NCBI RefSeq assembly: GCF_000718135.1
Contig: NZ_JOEM01000033.1
Span: 1 to 46,674 of the forward strand
Origin: Streptomyces cyaneofuscatus
GTDB lineage: Bacteria > Actinomycetota > Actinomycetes > Streptomycetales > Streptomycetaceae
Direction: 5' to 3'
Length of the DNA stretch: 46,674 nucleotides
Part shown: positions 45,658 to 46,674 of the stretch, in pieces
How the letters are laid out: each line of letters opens with the position of its first letter
Numbering within the stretch: position 1 is the first letter of the stretch
Made by a program: the position numbers and the translations under genes
Notes under the pieces: model-generated
Databases searched by the model: none
Told to the model about the DNA's origin: nothing
The model's input: only the letters and a program-made list of their open reading frames with translations

Positions 45658-46674
45658 TCAGATCTTCGGCTGCTGCTGGGTGATGCAGTGGATGCCTCCA
45701 CCGCCGGCAAAGATCGTACGGGCGTCGACGAGGGTCACCGTACGGTCCGGGAAGAGGCCCCGGAAGATCGCGGCGGCCTCCTCGTCGCGCGGGTCGTCGA
45801 AGGCGCAGAGGACCACGCCGTCGTTGCAGAGGTAGTGGTTGATGTAGGAGTGGTCGACCCACTCGCCGTCCTCGTCCCGGAGCACGGTGGGCGCGGGCAC
45901 CTCCACCACCTCCAGCGGGCGGCCCTTGGCGTCCGTGGCGGCCCGCAGGACGGCCAGCAGCTCCCGGGTGACCTCGTGGTCGGGATGGGCCGGGTGGGGC
46001 TGGACGTGGGCGACGACCGTGCCCGGGCGCACGAAGGCGGCGACGATGTCGACATGGCCGAGCGTGCCGTACGTACCGTAGTCGCCGGTCAGCCCGCGCG
46101 GCAGCCAGATCGCCTTCTCGGTGCCCAGGCGGGCGTGGATCTCCGCCTCGACCTGCTCCCTGCTCCAGCCGGGGTTGCGCTCCTTGCCGAGCTGGACGGT
46201 CTCGGTGAGCAGGACGGTGCCCTCGCCGTCGACGTGGATCGCGCCGCCCTCGTTGACGAGCGGGGAGCTGTGCGCGGGGGTGCCGGTCAGCTCGGCGACA
46301 GCCCGGGCTATGTGCTGGTCGCTCTCCCAGCGGGCCCAGCCCTGGGCGCCCCAGCCGTTGAACGTCCAGTCGACGGCGGCGAGCGTGCGGCCGTCGGTGA
46401 CGAAGGTGGGCCCGATGTCCCGCATCCAGGCGTCGTCGAGCGGCCGGACGACCAGCTCCACGTCCGGCCCGAGCAGCGCCGCGGCCCCCTCCTCCTGCCC
46501 CGGCCCGACGACCACCGTGACCGGCTCGAACCGGCGTACGGCCCGGGCCACGGCGGCCCAGGCACGGCGGGCCTCGGCCAGCTCGGCGTCGGAGGCGAAG
46601 GTGGAGTTGGGGCCGGGCCAGGCCATCCAGGTGCGCTCGTGGGGGGCCCACTCGGGGGGCATGCGGAAGGGGGC
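45658..46674 (-). CDS. aguA: Agmatine deiminase, 5' end beyond the window
   Basis: At least 338 residues. The frame is open to the edge (APFRMPPEWAPHERTWMAWP), and the family normally has several more residues before FRMP, so the true start is probably outside the window. Catalytic Cys sits in GGGGIHCITQQQP near the C-terminus. Other active-site motifs are PLDDAWMRDIGPTFV, LVNEGGAIHVDGEGT and TYGTLGHVDIVAAFV. It converts agmatine to N-carbamoylputrescine and ammonia, feeding putrescine synthesis or arginine catabolism. Upstream of and co-directional with TetR. Confidence 0.92.
   Translation of the reverse strand, partial: APFRMPPEWAPHERTWMAWPGPNSTFASDAELAEARRAWAAVARAVRRFEPVTVVVGPGQEEGAAALLGPDVELVVRPLDDAWMRDIGPTFVTDGRTLAAVDWTFNGWGAQGWARWESDQHIARAVAELTGTPAHSSPLVNEGGAIHVDGEGTVLLTETVQLGKERNPGWSREQVEAEIHARLGTEKAIWLPRGLTGDYGTYGTLGHVDIVAAFVRPGTVVAHVQPHPAHPDHEVTRELLAVLRAATDAKGRPLEVVEVPAPTVLRDEDGEWVDHSYINHYLCNDGVVLCAFDDPRDEEAAAIFRGLFPDRTVTLVDARTIFAGGGGIHCITQQQPKI

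Overview
The window is a high-GC chromosomal segment of a Streptomyces or close relative. The evidence is strong third-position GC bias, GTG and TTG starts, WhiJ-type regulator/DUF397 pairs, DmdR/IdeR iron boxes and LacI-controlled secreted glycosidases. I saw no rRNA, tRNA, CRISPR array or intact insertion sequence.

Layout. At 1-136 is the N-terminus of an acyl-CoA carboxylase beta subunit. Two secreted glycosidases follow, transcribed divergently: GH101 (400-4278, minus) and a Tat-exported GH64 beta-1,3-glucanase (4652-5878, plus). Next come a secreted peptidoglycan-binding protein and an M15-like peptidase (6072-7326), YceI (7565-8191) and an anchored hypothetical protein (8320-8823). A ferric-siderophore uptake set (8941-13058, minus) has an iron box in front of its binding protein, with a divergent PPOX flavoprotein (13274-13897). 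A RelE/Xre toxin-antitoxin pair (13924-14619) looks broken in two places. Then come a catalase, a GlsB-like membrane protein, a divergent TetR/metallo-beta-lactamase pair and a divergent RidA/HxlR pair. From 19.3 to 31.1 kb are single genes: a ricin-B-like lectin, two GNATs, an S66 peptidase, a thioredoxin-reductase-like flavoprotein, a WhiJ-type trio, an AraC/GyrI regulator, YdcF, a transposase-like remnant and a Gly-rich membrane protein.

The 31.2-42.9 kb block is the most coherent system. On the minus strand it encodes a LacI repressor, a family-5 lipoprotein binding protein, a complete Opp/Dpp-type ABC transporter, a cytoplasmic GH1 beta-glucosidase and a secreted multidomain GH3 enzyme. 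The lacI promoter carries a 28-bp perfect palindrome. A different palindrome, TGAGAGCGCTCTCA, occurs twice in the window: next to the GH3 start codon and, 30 kb away, between GH101 and GH64. I infer a beta-glucan (possibly beta-1,3-glucan) harvest regulon: GH64 and GH3 cut the polymer outside the cell, the ABC importer takes up the oligosaccharides, and GH1 finishes them inside.

The right end holds citramalate synthase, preceded by a leader with an 11-codon ORF (two adjacent Ile codons) and an intrinsic terminator, which suggests attenuation. It ends with a TetR regulator and an agmatine deiminase that runs off the edge.
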